Shown: positions 11,012 through 25,169, counted from the stretch's first letter. The stretch: DNA of 64,000 nucleotides from Erythroxylum novogranatense (GCA_029891385.1 CM057224.1:38507005-38571004), one strand, 5' to 3'. Notes: generated by a model not told the origin, from the sequence alone. Numbers and translations: made by a program.

Positions 11012-14000
11012 ATGATGCAGAAGAATGGGGGTGGTGGTGGTGAAGACCAGATGGTGGTTGATTTAGGTAACATTGACCCTCAAAGACTCTTTTTGGAAGG
11101 AGAATACGATGATCATCAGGTACGTCACAAACCACCCTTTTACATCAGCTCTCTCTCCCCCTCACAAATGGAGTCTCTGGCCGCTGTTTGTGACGCCTTC
11201 TTACCATCCGTCGACGTCCCCGCCAACACTGCCGTAGACGACTCCGTCGCCACCTTCTACCGGTCATCGGCTTCCATGGCCGGAACTCCTGAACGAGTAG
11301 GACTTCGTTCTTCACAACCCCATGAATTTGATACATATATATAATATATTATCTCTGTGCTGGTCACCATCTAATATATTTTAATCACTTTGCATGACAC
11401 TGATGCACGCACATCTTAATTTACAGTTCTTTAAATTTCTTTTTGATTTTTTTTTCTTCCATTCATATATATAAACTGTTACAATAGACATAATAGAGAT
11501 GACTTCTGGTGATGCCGTGACTTTTCCTTTATAAACTAACATATGCATACGGAAGACTGATGCACTTCTTTAATCCAAGTTACACCGGAATCAGGGAAAG
11601 AAGTATACCCCAAGGGCCAAGTCCCTACCTTAATTTTTTTTTTTTAAGAATTAGTACGGACTAATCTCTCCGTGACGGGAACATCTCAAATCAAGAAAGA
11701 CTACAACTGATCCAGAAGTTTGTTACATTTCCAAGAGTCGAACCGAACTCTAACTCTTGGACCAGGAGTTCCTACCTTATTAATTGAATATATGTGGTGG
11801 TCCAAACTCCAAGATGTTCCCGAACAACTTTTCCCGTATTTTTTGTGATATATATGTACTTTGATTCGCCAAGATACTGCTGAAGCTAATAATAGTTAAG
11901 AGTCCCGCTATTTTAGACTTTTCTATCTTTAGTTTTAATTTTAATGGTACAGCTTTACAGGACTCCCATGTTAAAGCTTTAAATTTGCTACCGTGGTCAT
12001 TTTCCAAGTCCAAACTTTGTGCATTATTATAATAGATATATGTACTTTTTTTATTAATATGAGAATTGATATTAAAAGTAAATACCACAAGCAATGATCA
12101 GTTTATTATTTAATGGTATTCATAAGAATGAGTTGTCTCTATGATATGGATGCAGGTAGGAGGACTGATGAGTGAAAGGCTGAAGCACCCAAAGAAATGG
12201 TTGATTATGTTGGTGTTATGGCTTCTATCAACAAGGCTTGGAACATTAATGTTGTGTGGGCCGAACAGTATTACAGGCCATTTTCCGTACTTTCAGAGTT
12301 TCCCTCAACTTCCTCAGAAGAAGAGAGAAGAGATACTGATTTTTTGGAAATTCAACTTTATCTATCTGCTCAGAATGCTTTTCAAGGCCATGAAACTCCT
12401 CTGTGTACTTGTCTACTTCTCCCAGGTAATTAAGTTATCTTATTTGTTATTATTAATTAAGGGATCCTTAGTTCCTTGTCCTTAAATTTCAAGATCAATT
12501 TTGAATTTTTTTTTAACTCAAGTCCGGCTGCTGATTCCACCCTCAGTGGCAAGTGGTGATCTTTTATCTACAGCTGCAACTTTTTATTTTAATTTATAAA
12601 TATTAATAAATAGAACCTTATTGCTTACTTGAACATGATTTTCACTAAAATTATAATAGAATGCGCCACGTGAAAACGATCATTAATAAGAAGATGTGTG
12701 ATAGGTGCGTCTTTGTATCTTATAATTAATTAATGAAAGTCTTATTATATGAAAGTCAAATAATGATAATGTTATATTAAAATATTTTTAATGATTTTAA
12801 TTATATTTTTAAAAATAAGAAAAGTATTGAAAAGATCATTATTATAATGCACGAAAATCATACGTAGTAGAGTTGCATACATAATCACTTTCAGAGGCCT
12901 AAGAGATGGATTTTCAATTAACTAATCAACAAAAGCTTCGGACCTCCAATTTCAGGTAAACGACAAAAACGAGAACCTAACATGGAAAGCGATAGGCTAT
13001 CCTGGACCTGACCCACAGTTCAAACCACTAATCAACAGCCAGAATAAGTCGTCACAACATTCCCCAAATGGGAGATCAAATCATAGACATAATGAGCAGA
13101 TCAAAGAGGAAGCTAACAAGGAAGAGCTATTTGGACCTCTATATAGAGGACTTGTTAACATGAGTCTTCCAAGAGACATAGTTGCTGACACTTTACGTCT
13201 ATCTGGATTTCCCGTCTCTGTTCGTCACGGCAAAGGAAATGTGCCTGGTTCAACATCTCCATCATTGGTTATACAATGTGATGCAGTGGTGATTGGTTCT
13301 GGATCCGGTGGCGGCGTACTCGCCGGAGTTCTTGCCAAGGCTGGCTACAAAGTACTCCTCTTAGAGAAAGGAAATTACTTTGCTAGAAACAATCTGCCTC
13401 TTCTTGAAGGGTTTGCAATGGACCAAATGTATCTATCTTCTGGTTTGTTAGCTACTGATGATATGGGGGCGGTAATACTTGCAGGATCAACAGTAGGTGG
13501 AGGCTCTACAGTTAATTGGTCAACTTCCATTAAGACCCCCCAACATGTTATGAACGAATGGAGTGATCACTACAGTTTAGAGTTATATGGCAGCAAATTG
13601 TACAAGGAAGCACTAGATGTTGTCTGTGCAAAAATGGGGGTTCAGTCTGAAATCAACGATGAAGGGTTCAATAATGCGATTTTAAGGAAAGGGTGTCAAG
13701 AATTAGGCTACCCTATCAACACTATTCCACGAAACGCAGAGTCCGATCACTATTGTGGTTGGTGCAGTCTTGGTTGCAAGGATGGAAGGAAGAAAGGCAC
13801 CGCAGAGACATGGCTGGTAGATTTGGTGAATTCCGGGAATGGTGCAATTCTGCCGGGATGTGAAGCCATAAAAATTTTATGTAAGCAAAAGAGCGGTAAA
13901 CATAAGGAAATGGCAAGTGGAGTAGCATTTGAATTTGAATACAAAGGGATAAAGGACTTATGTGTAGTTGAGTCCAAGGTGACAATTGCTGCTTGTGGTG

Positions 14001-14797
14001 CCATAAGCACACCTGCATTGTTAAAGGCAAGTGGCCTGAAGAATCCTAACATTGGCAAAAACCTACGCCTCCATCCAGTAACAATGGCTTGGGGTTATTT
14101 CCCTGAAGGTCAATGGCCAGAGGAATGGAAGAAAAGCTATGAAGGAGGGATAATGACAGCAATGTCTACAGTTGTTGTAGACTTTGACAGGAGTGGATAT
14201 GGAGCAGTGATTCAGACACCATCATTGCATCCTGGTATGTTCTCAGCACTTATGCCATGGGTGTCAGGTTCTGACATGAAAAGGAGAATGTCAAGAATTT
14301 CCAGGACAGCTCATATATTTGCATTGGCCAGGGATAAAGGATCAGGAACAGTGAGTTCACCAACCTCAATAAGCTACCAAATGAATACTGACGACGAGAA
14401 GAATCTACAGAGAGGATTAGAAAGGATTTTACGTATACTAGCAGCAGCAGGAGCTGAAGAGATTGGTACACATCACCCTAAAGGAAAGAGCCTGAATGTG
14501 AAGAAAGTAAGCTACCATGAGTTTGAGAGGTTTGTGAAAAAAGAGAGTTCAAGACCATTGAGAGACCTGTCATCGCAGATATGTTCAGCACATCAAATGG
14601 GGAGTTGCAGGATGGGTTTTGATCCTAAAGATTCTGTAGTAAACCAGATGGGTGAGACATGGGAAGTAGAGGGACTCTTTCTGGCAGATACAAGCGTTTT
14701 TCCAACAGCTTTAGGTGTGAATCCAATGGTTACAGTTCAGGCAATTGCTTATTGCACGGCACAATTTGTGTTAGAAGTTCTTAGAAGAAAAAAATGA
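11012..14797 (+). CDS. FAO4A: Long-chain fatty alcohol oxidase (GMC-type, membrane-bound)
   Basis: It oxidises long-chain fatty alcohols to aldehydes with FAD, producing H2O2, in the omega-oxidation and wax/lipid turnover pathway (long-chain-alcohol oxidase, EC 1.1.3.20). Exons by hand: 11012-11296, 12156-12425 and 12956-14797, all phase 0 with GT-AG introns, giving about 798 residues. Exon 1 carries the N-terminal FAO domain (LSPSQMESLAAVCDAFLP). Exon 2 has ERLKHPKKW and a hydrophobic helix (about residues 110-126). Exon 3 has the FAD Rossmann motif VVIGSGSGGGVLAG (about 297-310), the Cys-rich CGWCSLGC, and the GMC C-terminal signatures HQMGSCRMG (about 732) and GVNPMVTVQA. All key motifs are intact. 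The start is chosen at 11012; an in-frame ATG lies 27 bp upstream. The symbol rests on family plus neighbour order; another FAO paralogue is possible. Confidence 0.9.
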
Positions 14798-15829
14798 ATT
14801 TGTCAAGGAAAATTTGTTCTGAAGAAAATTCTCAGGTTAGTCCACAACTTCGACTTAACAAACTTAGCAAATGTCTGTGGTATGAGAAGCTAAGTTTAAC
14901 ATTTGGGACTAATATACATAAAGCCTTATTATATAACTCAACTCCAATGTACCATCGATCTTATTAAAGGCCAAGCTCTGTGATTTGATGGGCCTTAACC
15001 TACTGTCATGGCATTCACGTAAATGCATACCTAGCTTTTGATTTCTTAAAGATTTTAATATGTTCAGAATTGAGACAAAGTAACATTGTTGATACAATTT
15101 ATTTACAAGTGAAAAAATGATTTGTTAATATAAATCATATTTAACAAAAAATTATTACATATCACTACAAGTATTGGTTCGTTCAAAACCAATCTACTTT
15201 TAGCATATTATACATAATAAAAGTTAGATTTTCATATACAAAGTACATCTAATTTAGTGAAAATGGTAAAATTTAATGTATAGTTCTTCGAGTTTGGTAA
15301 TATGGATCTTAACTTATGATATAACAAATTGATTTTATTCGTTAATTTTATATCGTCCATATATCTAAGGAGACATCTTTTCATTATATTTTCAGAGTGT
15401 TAGATCTTTAAAATATAATAGAATATGCCATTGAAAATAAATGATTTCCTGATGTCATATTGTGAATCATATGGAAGGATTTGAATCATGAAAAATTGAA
15501 GGCATTCTTAAGGCAAAAATAGAAATGACATTAAAAGTGTCAATACTTATGCAATATTTTTAATTAAAACTAAAAATTCAAAATATTTCTTGTCCTAAAA
15601 CAATAAATATGTTATGTTGCACACTAAATGTCTCATTTATTTTTATGCAATATTTATATCGTTTAAAACTAAATTGTCTCATAATTGAATTTAAGTAGAA
15701 TCATTTATATCTAACTTTTAATCTTTAGTTTTTAAACTTTTTCGAATAATATTAACTTTATGCATTTATATTAAATTCACTGGTCTAAATTATCGTTACA
15801 GGTCTCCATACTCATTAGACCTCTTACAG
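14798..15829. other. AT-rich intergenic DNA downstream of the FAO4A-like gene
   Basis: This holds the 3' UTR and poly(A) region of the gene, followed by AT-rich DNA. I see no gene or clear element in it before the copia remnant. Confidence 0.5.
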
Positions 15830-15966
15830 AGAGCATATATTGAGTGAGTACTACAAATGTTTAATATGACTTATTGTAAACCTGTTGCAACACCTAACTC
15901 CTACAGAGAGAAATTAGCTTTAACACAATGTCCAAAGAATAATATAGAGAAGCTATGAAGAATGTA
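15830..15966 (+). pseudogene. Copia pol remnant, end of RT (left of solo LTR)
   Basis: The translated segment contains CKPVATP and EKLALTQCPKN, the conserved linker between copia RT and RNase H. It has stops and a frame change, and it ends at ATGTA, the left copy of the target duplication of the solo LTR. It continues at 18312. Confidence 0.75.
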
Positions 15967-18311
15967 TGTAACACCCAAATACTCCCTGAGAGGATACATG
16001 GATGCCACCCAAGACAGGACAAACAAATCAAAACGTTTCACACATGCATTTTTAAAAACTAAACGTAACACACATATAATACATCTCATAAAAGAATATT
16101 TGCAGGCCCAAACAAACCAAATAAAATACATTTTCGCGCGACACAAAACTCAGACTCTTTTGGCCACTACGGTTGACTTGTCCCAGTCTTTAATCTCTTA
16201 GCTCCGAACCTACACGGGGCAAATCCACCGTGCTAAGCATATAGCTTAGTGAGTAATAACTAATCTATATTAACCGATTTTAGGAAACTGAAAGAATGCA
16301 TTTTAGAAAAGATTTTTATACTAAACAGAACGACAGAACACAGGAGATCCTTCAGAATCAGAATATATTTTAGTTTATATCAGAATCAAACAGATATCAG
16401 AATACATAACAAATCAAACTATAAATCTATGAACAAAAGTGGATAACAGGACTTATACAGGAAATACCATAATTAGTATCAGCAGGAGAGACATATGTCT
16501 CGATATCAGGAGACACCAAAGTGTCAAATAACAGGAGCAGCTGCAGACCCTTATAGGCATGCCTATTTACCCACAACTAGGACTTAACAGTTTTACAACA
16601 GAACAAGATCATTTCAGTCATTCATGTGCAGGCAAATAGCACTCCCAATAAATCAATCCTAGACATCATCTAGGTTGACTCACAAAATTTAACATTTACA
16701 AAATTTTACTTACCTAAAGTACTTACACTGAAATTTTCTACCTATATTACGTACTGAAATTACTGACCTGTATTACTTACCTAAAGCGCCCTTAGTGTTT
16801 ATTGTCCCGATAATATCTAACAGTGATCTTTCCTCTATCAGAGGGAACACGGACACAAATTATTATTGTGCTTAATTACTGTATGATAACTGAGTATGAT
16901 GCATGTTCATGACAAATTTTCGGGATTAATCAACAACTCATAGTACCAAATGATTCATGAAGTTTCAGGAAATTAGCGATACTGCGAGTATTCAAATGAA
17001 AGCAAGTCTTTACCAATTAAAGCTGAAAATGTACAAATTACATTAATTCTCAAATGATATGCCAATAAGTAACATAAAGATCATAGGACATGCTAAAAGA
17101 GAAAAAGAGTCGAAATTTGAATCATTTAGCTCTACACTAAGAATGAAACAAAGATACATAATAATAAAGTAGACAAAAAAATGAAATAGCGGACAACATT
17201 TGAAATTTGGTTTTCGTCAAGAATCACTTGTGAGGTAAGGGATGAAGTAAATGATGGAGGACTGGTATCTATTTATAGAGCATTTTTGTAAACTAGCCGT
17301 TTTTGTACCGTTAACTAGCCGTTATTACCTAGCCGTTATACCTAGCTGTTATACCTAGCCGTTATACATTTTAATAAATTATTTTTGGGTGAAAAAATTA
17401 CGTATGACTCTTGTTCACAAATACGCATTTATCATCGCTTACAAATACGTGCGGTTACTATTCACAAAATACGTTATGACTCATTTCACAACTACGTCAT
17501 TCTTGTTCACGGATTTGTAGCGTTCTTTGTAGCAAGACATTTATTCACCAACACTGTTCATCATCTTCAACCTTCAACTTCCGACTCTGAAACTTCTTCT
17601 TTTTTTCTTTTTTTCTTTTTTTTTCACCTTCCTTCTTCAGTTTACAACTAACCTATTTAGCAATTCTAACCTATCAGAATTATCCTAATCTTCAAACATG
17701 ATAAATCTAAACAAAAACAAAAACAAAGATGTAACTCGCGTATGATAAACGAACCATCAAATTCTACTTACCAGCTTTCCAAAGAAAACTTCAATAGCAG
17801 GTGTTGGTGAGTGAATGACTTCGCTATCTCTACTGATGGATGGGTAAAGGAGGCATTCGGTGAGGAATAAACGATAATGTTCGATTTAAATCGTTGCGTG
17901 TAGGTTTGGATGCGATACAGCTAATAGACAGCTAATAGGTACAAATAGTAATAAATAACCAAAAATATTGTTATGAATTCTTATATGTAATAAATACCCA
18001 AAAGTTCCAGAAAACTTCCGAAAATTTACCAAAATTCTGTTAGAAAATAATGACTCTCAAAATAAATTGTCAACTCAAAACTAATCCTCCATTAATTTCT
18101 AAAAATATTTGAAGTATACAAAAATTTTGAAAATTATAATAATATTGTCCAAATCAATCCGAAGTTTCATTAAACCAATTGACCCGAAAAATGTCATGAA
18201 TGCATGTCAAAATACTTATGCACAATTTAAGCAAATAGTAAATAAGCAAAGAACAAACATAATTCGTACTAAATTCATTTCATATTCTAACCCCTAATGT
18301 GGGGCGTTACA
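15967..18311 (-). mobile_element. Solo LTR, family A, copy 2 (2345 bp)
   Basis: This is the second copy of the family at 1510-3683. It starts TGTAACACCC and ends GGGGCGTTACA. A perfect 5-bp duplication ATGTA flanks it (15962-15966 and 18312-18316). The two copies align along their length, with indels in the region corresponding to about 17330-17640 that make this one 171 bp longer. The same minus-strand TATAAATAG occurs at 17269-17277. It has no internal domain, so it is a solo LTR. It interrupts copia pol. Confidence 0.88.
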
Positions 18312-18870
18312 ATGTACCTTATTCTAGTGCACTCGGTAGCCTGATGTATGCCTAGGTATGAACTAGACGAGAGATTACATTTGTTGTTAGACTATTGAGT
18401 AGATATAACCCAATAATCGACCACATCAGGGTATATTTTTATGTTAATGAATGGTAAAATATTGTAAAAGAATGTCAAGCAGACATTAATGACTTCCTTG
18501 ACTATACATGCAAAGTTTGTGGCATGCTATAGAGTTGCTACAAAGGTAGTTTAGCTCAGGAACTTGATTTATGAGTTGTTTATGATTGATTTAGTAGTTA
18601 GACCCATTTATTTATATTGCGATAATCTTTTATTGTGTTATTGAATAACAACAATAATCACATCATAGGGTCTAAGCATTTAGAGGTCAAATATTTGACC
18701 ATAAAGGAATTAATACAGAAAGTGACACTGAGGTGGAGCATCTAAGTACTAAGGATATGCTTGTTGATCCTTTGACTAAAGGACTTTGCCCATATGTTTT
18801 TGAGAGAAATGTATACAGTATGGGTGTATTAAAGTCCTTAGACGCTATTAAGTAAGGATCACAATGTTTG
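18312..18870 (+). pseudogene. Copia pol remnant, RNase H (right of solo LTR)
   Basis: It continues the pol at 15830-15966. GSLMYA with a degenerate TRPD-type region follows (18330-18400), and then the RNase H end, read as VEHLSTKDMLVDPLTKGL (about 18734-18790) and MGVLKS before a stop. These are signature words of copia RNase H C-termini. Stops and frameshifts show that it is dead. Confidence 0.8.
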
Positions 18871-19404
18871 CTCCTTATACATTTGTTTGTTTTTCATGTA
18901 TTATAACAATATGTTTTATCAATACAAATGATCATCATTTTGCTCTCAATCATACATGTTGTTATATGTTGCAATAATACATGTGAAAGTCTTAAAATTT
19001 TTATCGAACTTAAGCATTTTGAAGGCCATTAGACATGTATATACATATTGACCTTGAGCCTATATTATTAGGACACATGCAAATACATATATAAATCCAT
19101 TGATTTTGACATGATATAGGGGGATGTAAGCATTTATTCCTATAAAGGTTCTTTAATGTAGTTTAGCATTCATCTTTAGGCAGTTAGGCATCTTTATAAG
19201 CACAAGAAACTTAAGGAGTAATTTTGCATCTTTACAAACAATAGACTACTTCTGAGCGAGTTTGCATCTTTTAGAGGTGTGAGATTGTATATAAGCAAGT
19301 TTACATTTTTATATGCATGAGAATGCTTAGGAACAGACTTATGGGTCTTTTTTGTGAGTATACTTATAAGGTAGTATGCATTCTTCTTTATTATATGTAA
19401 TTAC
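18871..19404 (+). other. Probable 3' non-coding region and LTR start of the older copia element
   Basis: This AT-rich DNA follows the RNase H end. GATATAGGGGGATG (about 19114-19127) followed by TGTAAGCA could be the polypurine tract and LTR start, but the matching LTR is not in the window. The segment is cut at 19404 by the Angela-like element. Confidence 0.4.
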
Positions 19405-21316
19405 TGTAGGAAAATCCCGGGAGATACATCACATGTACCGGCAGCGGAAAACAAAATTTTTGTTCCCGGGACTTTCCGAAACCAGAGATCCAGTGTCGGT
19501 ATGAAGACATCAACCTAAATAGCCAAAGAGACTATCTCTAAAGGTGATCCACGCAGAGATCAGAAAACCTAACCGAGTCAAACCCTTTGACCGGGAATAG
19601 CTAGAAACGATTAAAGCACTGCTAGAGCCTACCTCTCTCTGGAGAGCTTGAGAAAATGTTGGAGAAGAGGAGAAACTTGGTGAAGAAGAGAGGATTGATG
19701 ATCGTTGATGGATGAAGGATGAGAGGAAAAACTATTTCTTCCTTCTATCTCACCAAATCCACGATGATCATAAGCCAAGACCAAGAAACTCTTTCTTTTC
19801 CTTGCTTTTTATTCAAAGCCACGATCATCAATCTTCTCTCATCCATCAACTTTTGTCTTTTAGCCATTGAATGAAACTAATGACTAAGCAACTTAAAGAA
19901 GCTTCCTTTGCTTCTTCCTCTTCCACGCATATGTCTAAATATATAATAATTAATTAATTAATTTACTTAATTAATTAATTAGAATATAATTGCCAAGGTC
20001 GATCCAATCTGGTTGGGACCTCTGCCCTCTAGGCCCTGATCAAACGACTCAAAACCTTTCTTAGCAACATCGATGTCGCGATCTCATCGGGACATATCCC
20101 GATCTCATCGGGATCCATTTAATCTAATGCTCTCCATAATTGGAACTCGTCCAATACTATTTTACTGATTCTCGAAACACTCTTATCGTGTGACCCTTTA
20201 GGTTCCCGGTTATGTTGGCCACTTAGATTAACACTTAATCTAAGCAAGTCATGAGCGGTATCTAGCAACACATCATGACCCCCAATTGACCGAAAAGTAA
20301 TCGGTTTGATGTATTCATTACGAACCGATCACGAACCCTTCCATGACAATTTACATGCAATTCGTCCTTTCACCATCCTATACCCCACTTGGTTATGAGT
20401 ATGGTCAAAGTGTCAACTCTCACTAGACCAAGTCCAGCCCAAGTGATAACAGTTCTCGTCCTGGGACTCATTACTATATATGTCAATGAAGACACTCTTC
20501 ATGACATATATCTTGCCGCCACCTTAGTAATGATCTGACAAGAGGCCGTGGGTATCTCTTACGCTAATCCGAAGTGGTGAATCCTTTATTGGCTACTCAA
20601 TTATCTTCGAATACCTCAAGCTGTACCCAAGCACCACCCTATGAGTTACCTCTGGAAGGCAACAAGGAATGGAGTCAAAGCACAAGATCAGTATCCAAGA
20701 TATCCTTGAGTCCCTCAAGTCTAAGGATACTTGCACCATTGCTATGATGAGATTATCACTGACACTAGAAGAAGATATCCATGCGATGATCTCATGGCAG
20801 GTCATCCAATGAACTTACTACCACTAGTAAGCATCCACATGTCAATTCTAAATATCTCATATTTACAGTTTCTGAGATCCACTACTTGATCCAATCAAGG
20901 AATATGACATGTGCTAGTCTATCCGGATTAATGATGTCGGTCTCATTAATCCTATGACTAGGAGAATTTAGATATCTTGACATAATTGCACATGATAGGA
21001 ATCTCGGAGTATGAGCACATCATAATTTCCTTCATGCTATGTCATATATCATGGACTTCATTAATTCGATTAAAGATCCAATCAATTCATAAACAATGTT
21101 CATGAACATCAAATTAATGAAGTATGCCTTTCTTTATTTATTCATAAAGTCTGCACACGACTTTGAACAAAACGCGTTAAAGGGGATTGCCTTTAGGGCA
21201 CAATATAAACAGTACCGTCCTTGCATAAGTTGACTTACCCCATGTACAAGTCGACTTATCGGTACTGAATACGTGTAAGTCGACTTACCCCATGTACAAG
21301 TCGACTTACACTTACA
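19405..21316 (-). repeat. 3' LTR (left copy) of the Angela-like element
   Basis: On the plus strand it runs TGTAGGAAAA...CACTTACA. It matches 28949-30855 over its whole length, with many 1-4 bp indels, often in C/G-rich words. On the minus strand it opens TGTAAGTG and then carries four AAGTCGACTT-type palindromes spaced 21, 29 and 21 bp. An inverted repeat around ATTGATGATCGT lies near 19690-19830. Confidence 0.93.
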
Positions 21317-21330
21317 AATCTCCCACTTGA
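21317..21330 (-). other. Polypurine tract of the Angela-like element
   Basis: The minus strand reads TCAAGTGGGAGATT directly before the 3' LTR. AAGTGGGAGAT is the usual plus-strand primer site of plant copia elements. Confidence 0.9.
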
Positions 21331-21599
21331 CCTAAAGTCAATCGCCTTAGTATCTAATACCAAAAGCGAGTACATAAGAATCACAATTCTCGTGTGACAA
21401 TGGCTTTGTCATCGGATCAGCAACACTTTGCTCTGTGGGAATTCTCTCTATAAGGACATCATCTCAACCGATGATTTCTCGAATCAAATGGAATCGGCGG
21501 AGTACGAGTCTGGATCAGTGATGAGACATTGGTTCCTTTCCCTGCGCACTAGCCCCATTGTATCACAATACAATCCTATGGGCTCATCACAGCTAGGAT

Positions 21600-24250
21600 T
21601 GATCCAAACTGCTTCCTCTGCGCATCTCATGAGGCAATGTACTCTGCCTCGGTTGTTGAATCAGCAGTTGTCTCTTGATTGGAACTCTTTCAAACCGACC
21701 GCCAGCCGTTCGGTGTGAATGTATATAACCCGATCGTGATTCAAAATCATCCTTATCGATTAAAGCGGCATTTGTATGCCGCTCACTGGAGATTTTCATC
21801 TCCATGTGTCAAGAAAACATCCTTAGTGCTTCGCAAGTACTTGAGGATATTCTTGACACCACCCAAAGGACCCTCACCAGGATCCGATTAGTATCTACTT
21901 GTAACACTTAGAGCATATAATACATCGGGTCTCGTACATAGCATTGTTCCATGCTAAACCTCTTTAGCATCTTACCTATGTACGTTGATTGTGAAAGACC
22001 AAGCAACTTCTTTGATCTATCTCTATAAATCTTTATCCCAAGGATATAAGTTGTTTTACCAAGGTCTTTCATCGCAAAAGGGTTTGGACAACCAAATCTT
22101 AACTGATTGTAGCATAGAGACATCGTTTTCCTAGTATTAATATGTCATCTACTTATAACACAAGGAATACGATTGCAGTTCCATGAACCTTCTTATACAC
22201 ACAATGTACATCCGAATTTTGTGAGAAACCAAACTCTTTGAGTACCTCATCAAAACGGATATTCCAACTCCTAGATGCTTGCTTCAATCCATACATGGAA
22301 TTCTGAAGCTTGCATACCATTTCGCCATTATAGGAGGTGAAGTCCTCTGGTTGTGTCATATACACATCCTCGGGAAGATTTCCATTCAGGAAAGTTGTCT
22401 TCACATCCATTTGCCATATCTCATAATCATGATGAGCGGCAATGGCTAGGAGTATCCGAATGGATTTAAGCATTGTTACGAAATCAAGGTCCGGTCATAG
22501 TCAACTCCTTGTCTCGGCGAAATCCTTTGGCCACAAGCCTTGCTTTATAAGTAATCATATTACCATCCATGTCGGTTTTCTTCTTGAAAACCCATGTGCA
22601 CCCTATGGGCTTTATTCCTTCGGGTGCAACAGCCAAAGTCCAAACTTGGTTTTCATACATGGAATCCATTCAGATTTCATGGCACAAAGCCATGTTTCAG
22701 ACTCTGAACTTTTCAGAACCTCTTCATAGGTAGTAAACTCATCATCTCGTATGAGCAATACGCCATTCATTCCTTATGAAATCCATATCTCTCGAGAACA
22801 GGCGTATCCTACATGACCTCTGAAATTCTTGTGTAATAGAAGGTTGAATGCTACCTCATCTATATGAGTTACGATTGCGAGTTCGAGCGATTGATCATGT
22901 TTGTTCGAGCATCTTGAACTTCCTCAAGTTCAACTTTGCTCCCACTTGTCCTCTTGTAAAAGAAACTCTTTCTCTAAGAAAACAGCATGCTTTAAAACAA
23001 ACAACTTTTGTTCCTCGGAAGGTAGAATTGATATCCCATGATATCCTACGAACAAACACTTGTCGATTTTGCATCGTTAAGCTAATCGTGTCCGCTTCAC
23101 ATAAGCAGACAACCCCAAACTTTCACCGAGAAAGATAGGGCTTTCGGTTAATCCACATCTCATATGGAGTAACATCAATCGTCTTTAATGGAACTCTGTT
23201 TAACAAGTAAGCAAATGTCTCGGCGCATACCCCAAAAACTGTAAAACCTATCATTAATCGCACCATGTCTAACAAGGTTCGATATCTCCTTTCACCACAC
23301 CATTGTCTTTGCGGCGTGCAAGGTGGAGTGTCTTGAGATAAAATTCAATTATCTCGAGATAATCCAAAACTGTTGGTCTAAGCAATTTCCACCACGATCG
23401 AGCGTAATGTATTCATACTTTTACCAAGTTAGTTTTCTACTTCATTTCGAATTATTTGAACTTTTCAAGCGCTTGATTTGTATCTCATCGACATGAGATA
23501 CCCATATCGTGAATAATCACCGATAAAAGTAATGAAGTAAAGACAACCACTTCTGGCATGGATGGACATCGGACCACATACATCCAAATGTATCAGGTCT
23601 AATATTCCATTCACTCGTTTTCCTTTCCCTTAAAGGATAACTTGGTCATCTTGCCTAATAAACAAGATTCGCAGGTGTCATATGATTCATAATCAAATGA
23701 CCCTAAACTGCCATTCTTATGGAGCTTAGCGATGCGTGTCTCATTTATATGGCCAAGCCGACAATGCCATAAGTAAGTTGATTTTAAATTATCTCGATTA
23801 TGTCTTTTCGCGTCATTGACATTCAGAACTGGATATGACATATCTAATATGTCAATTCCATTGCATAATATACCAGTAGCATAGAGCATTCCATTCGAAC
23901 TAATAGAACAACCATTGCTACTAAAAGTCCAATGGAAACCAGCTTCTATTGAAACAAGAAATAGACAATATGTTCTTTGTTAAAACAGGTACAAAATGAC
24001 AATCATCCAATTTGAATACAAGCCCACTAGGAGTGACAAGACATAAGTGTCTCACGCTAATGTAGCAACTCTTGCTGCATTACCTACACGAAGTCTAGTT
24101 CTCCTTTATGAGTCATCTCATCGTCCCCGAGGCCCCGCATATCATTTCATATGTATGAGCCACAACCGTATCACATACCCATATGTTTTGATCGAAGCAA
24201 GATTAACCTCAATGACAAACATATTTGAAGGAGTAGAGGCATCGATGCCT
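21600..24250 (-). pseudogene. Copia pol (integrase, RT, RNase H) of the Angela-like element, heavily frameshifted
   Basis: Reading leftward: the GAG-pre-integrase zinc region with WHCRLGHINETRIAKLH and CESCLLGKM (23889-23611); a shattered integrase core (23600-22800); RT with WVFKKKTDMDG and KARLVAKGF (22669-22484), DVKTTFLNGNL and SMYGLKQASRSW (22473-22153), and MKDLGKTTYILGIKI (about 22075); then RNase H with STTEAEYIAS (about 21660). These enzymes would copy and integrate the element's DNA. The RT catalytic YVDD region is lost in a break near 22150. Breaks are mostly single-base indels rather than stops, unlike the Tat pol in this window. Confidence 0.88.
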
Positions 24251-25000
24251 TCTTACGCTTCAGAACTCGAGATAGACTTTACGGTTTAGCCTCTAGTGGC
24301 GGTCTTGCTACAATGAAAGCAAAATCCTTTTGGGGCGCTTTTTTGGTTTTCCTTGATGGCACTTCCATTTGGTTTCTTGGCCCTTTTCTTCTTTGGACCA
24401 GAAGAAGAAGCATCCACCACTAGCACTTGCTTGCTATCCTTCTTGATAGCACGCTTTCGGTTTCTTGAGCAGATTGATCATTCGAGAATTGTTGTGGATA
24501 TTTGGTTCATCGATAGTTTAACACGAATCGTGAAAACCGCTGACAATCCAACCAGAATCAAGTCTATACTTAACTCATAATCCATTACAAATCCTAAGAC
24601 AACCAATCTCTCTATATAGCCATTCATCTTCAGGGAAACCTGGACAGCAGATGTCCCTGGAGCCATCTTTGTGATGAAGAGAAGCCTTGAGGTCTCGAAC
24701 CTTTCAGACCGAGCTTACTCATCAGCTCCCTAAGATGAAATACTATAGTGTGAGCATCCATGGACTCGTGCTGCTTCTGCAGCTCTGGTGACATCGAGGC
24801 AAGCATAATGCAAGTAGCCATGTCACTGTCCTTTAGATGCTTACGATATGCTTTCTGATCCTCATCAGAAGCATCGACAGCAGGTGCATCTGGAAGTGGA
24901 ACATCTAGGACGTATCCCAGTTCCTCAGATCTGAGAACAATTCTCAGATTCCTCAGCCGATCAAGAAAATTCGGTCCAAAATAGAGAGCGAAAATTCACA
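24251..25000 (-). pseudogene. Copia gag of the Angela-like element
   Basis: The minus strand encodes the UBN2-type capsid region with ATCIMLASMSPELQKQHE and AHTIVFHLREL (24821-24630), and further left a degraded zinc knuckle (GFCFHCSK, about 24330). Gag forms the virus-like particle and binds the RNA. Frameshifts and stops separate the parts. The start codon cannot be fixed. Confidence 0.8.
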
Positions 25001-25169
25001 CTGAAAAACTTCTTCAATCAACCTAAACGCGATAGAGAGAAGGAATGATAGAATAGAAATGCCTGCATGATCATAAGGACTTGCATGACATGCATATGGC
25101 TCCCACTAGTTTCCTAGAATCCATAACCCTCTTTACGAATCCAGAGAAACAAAGTGACATAAAGTCCTA

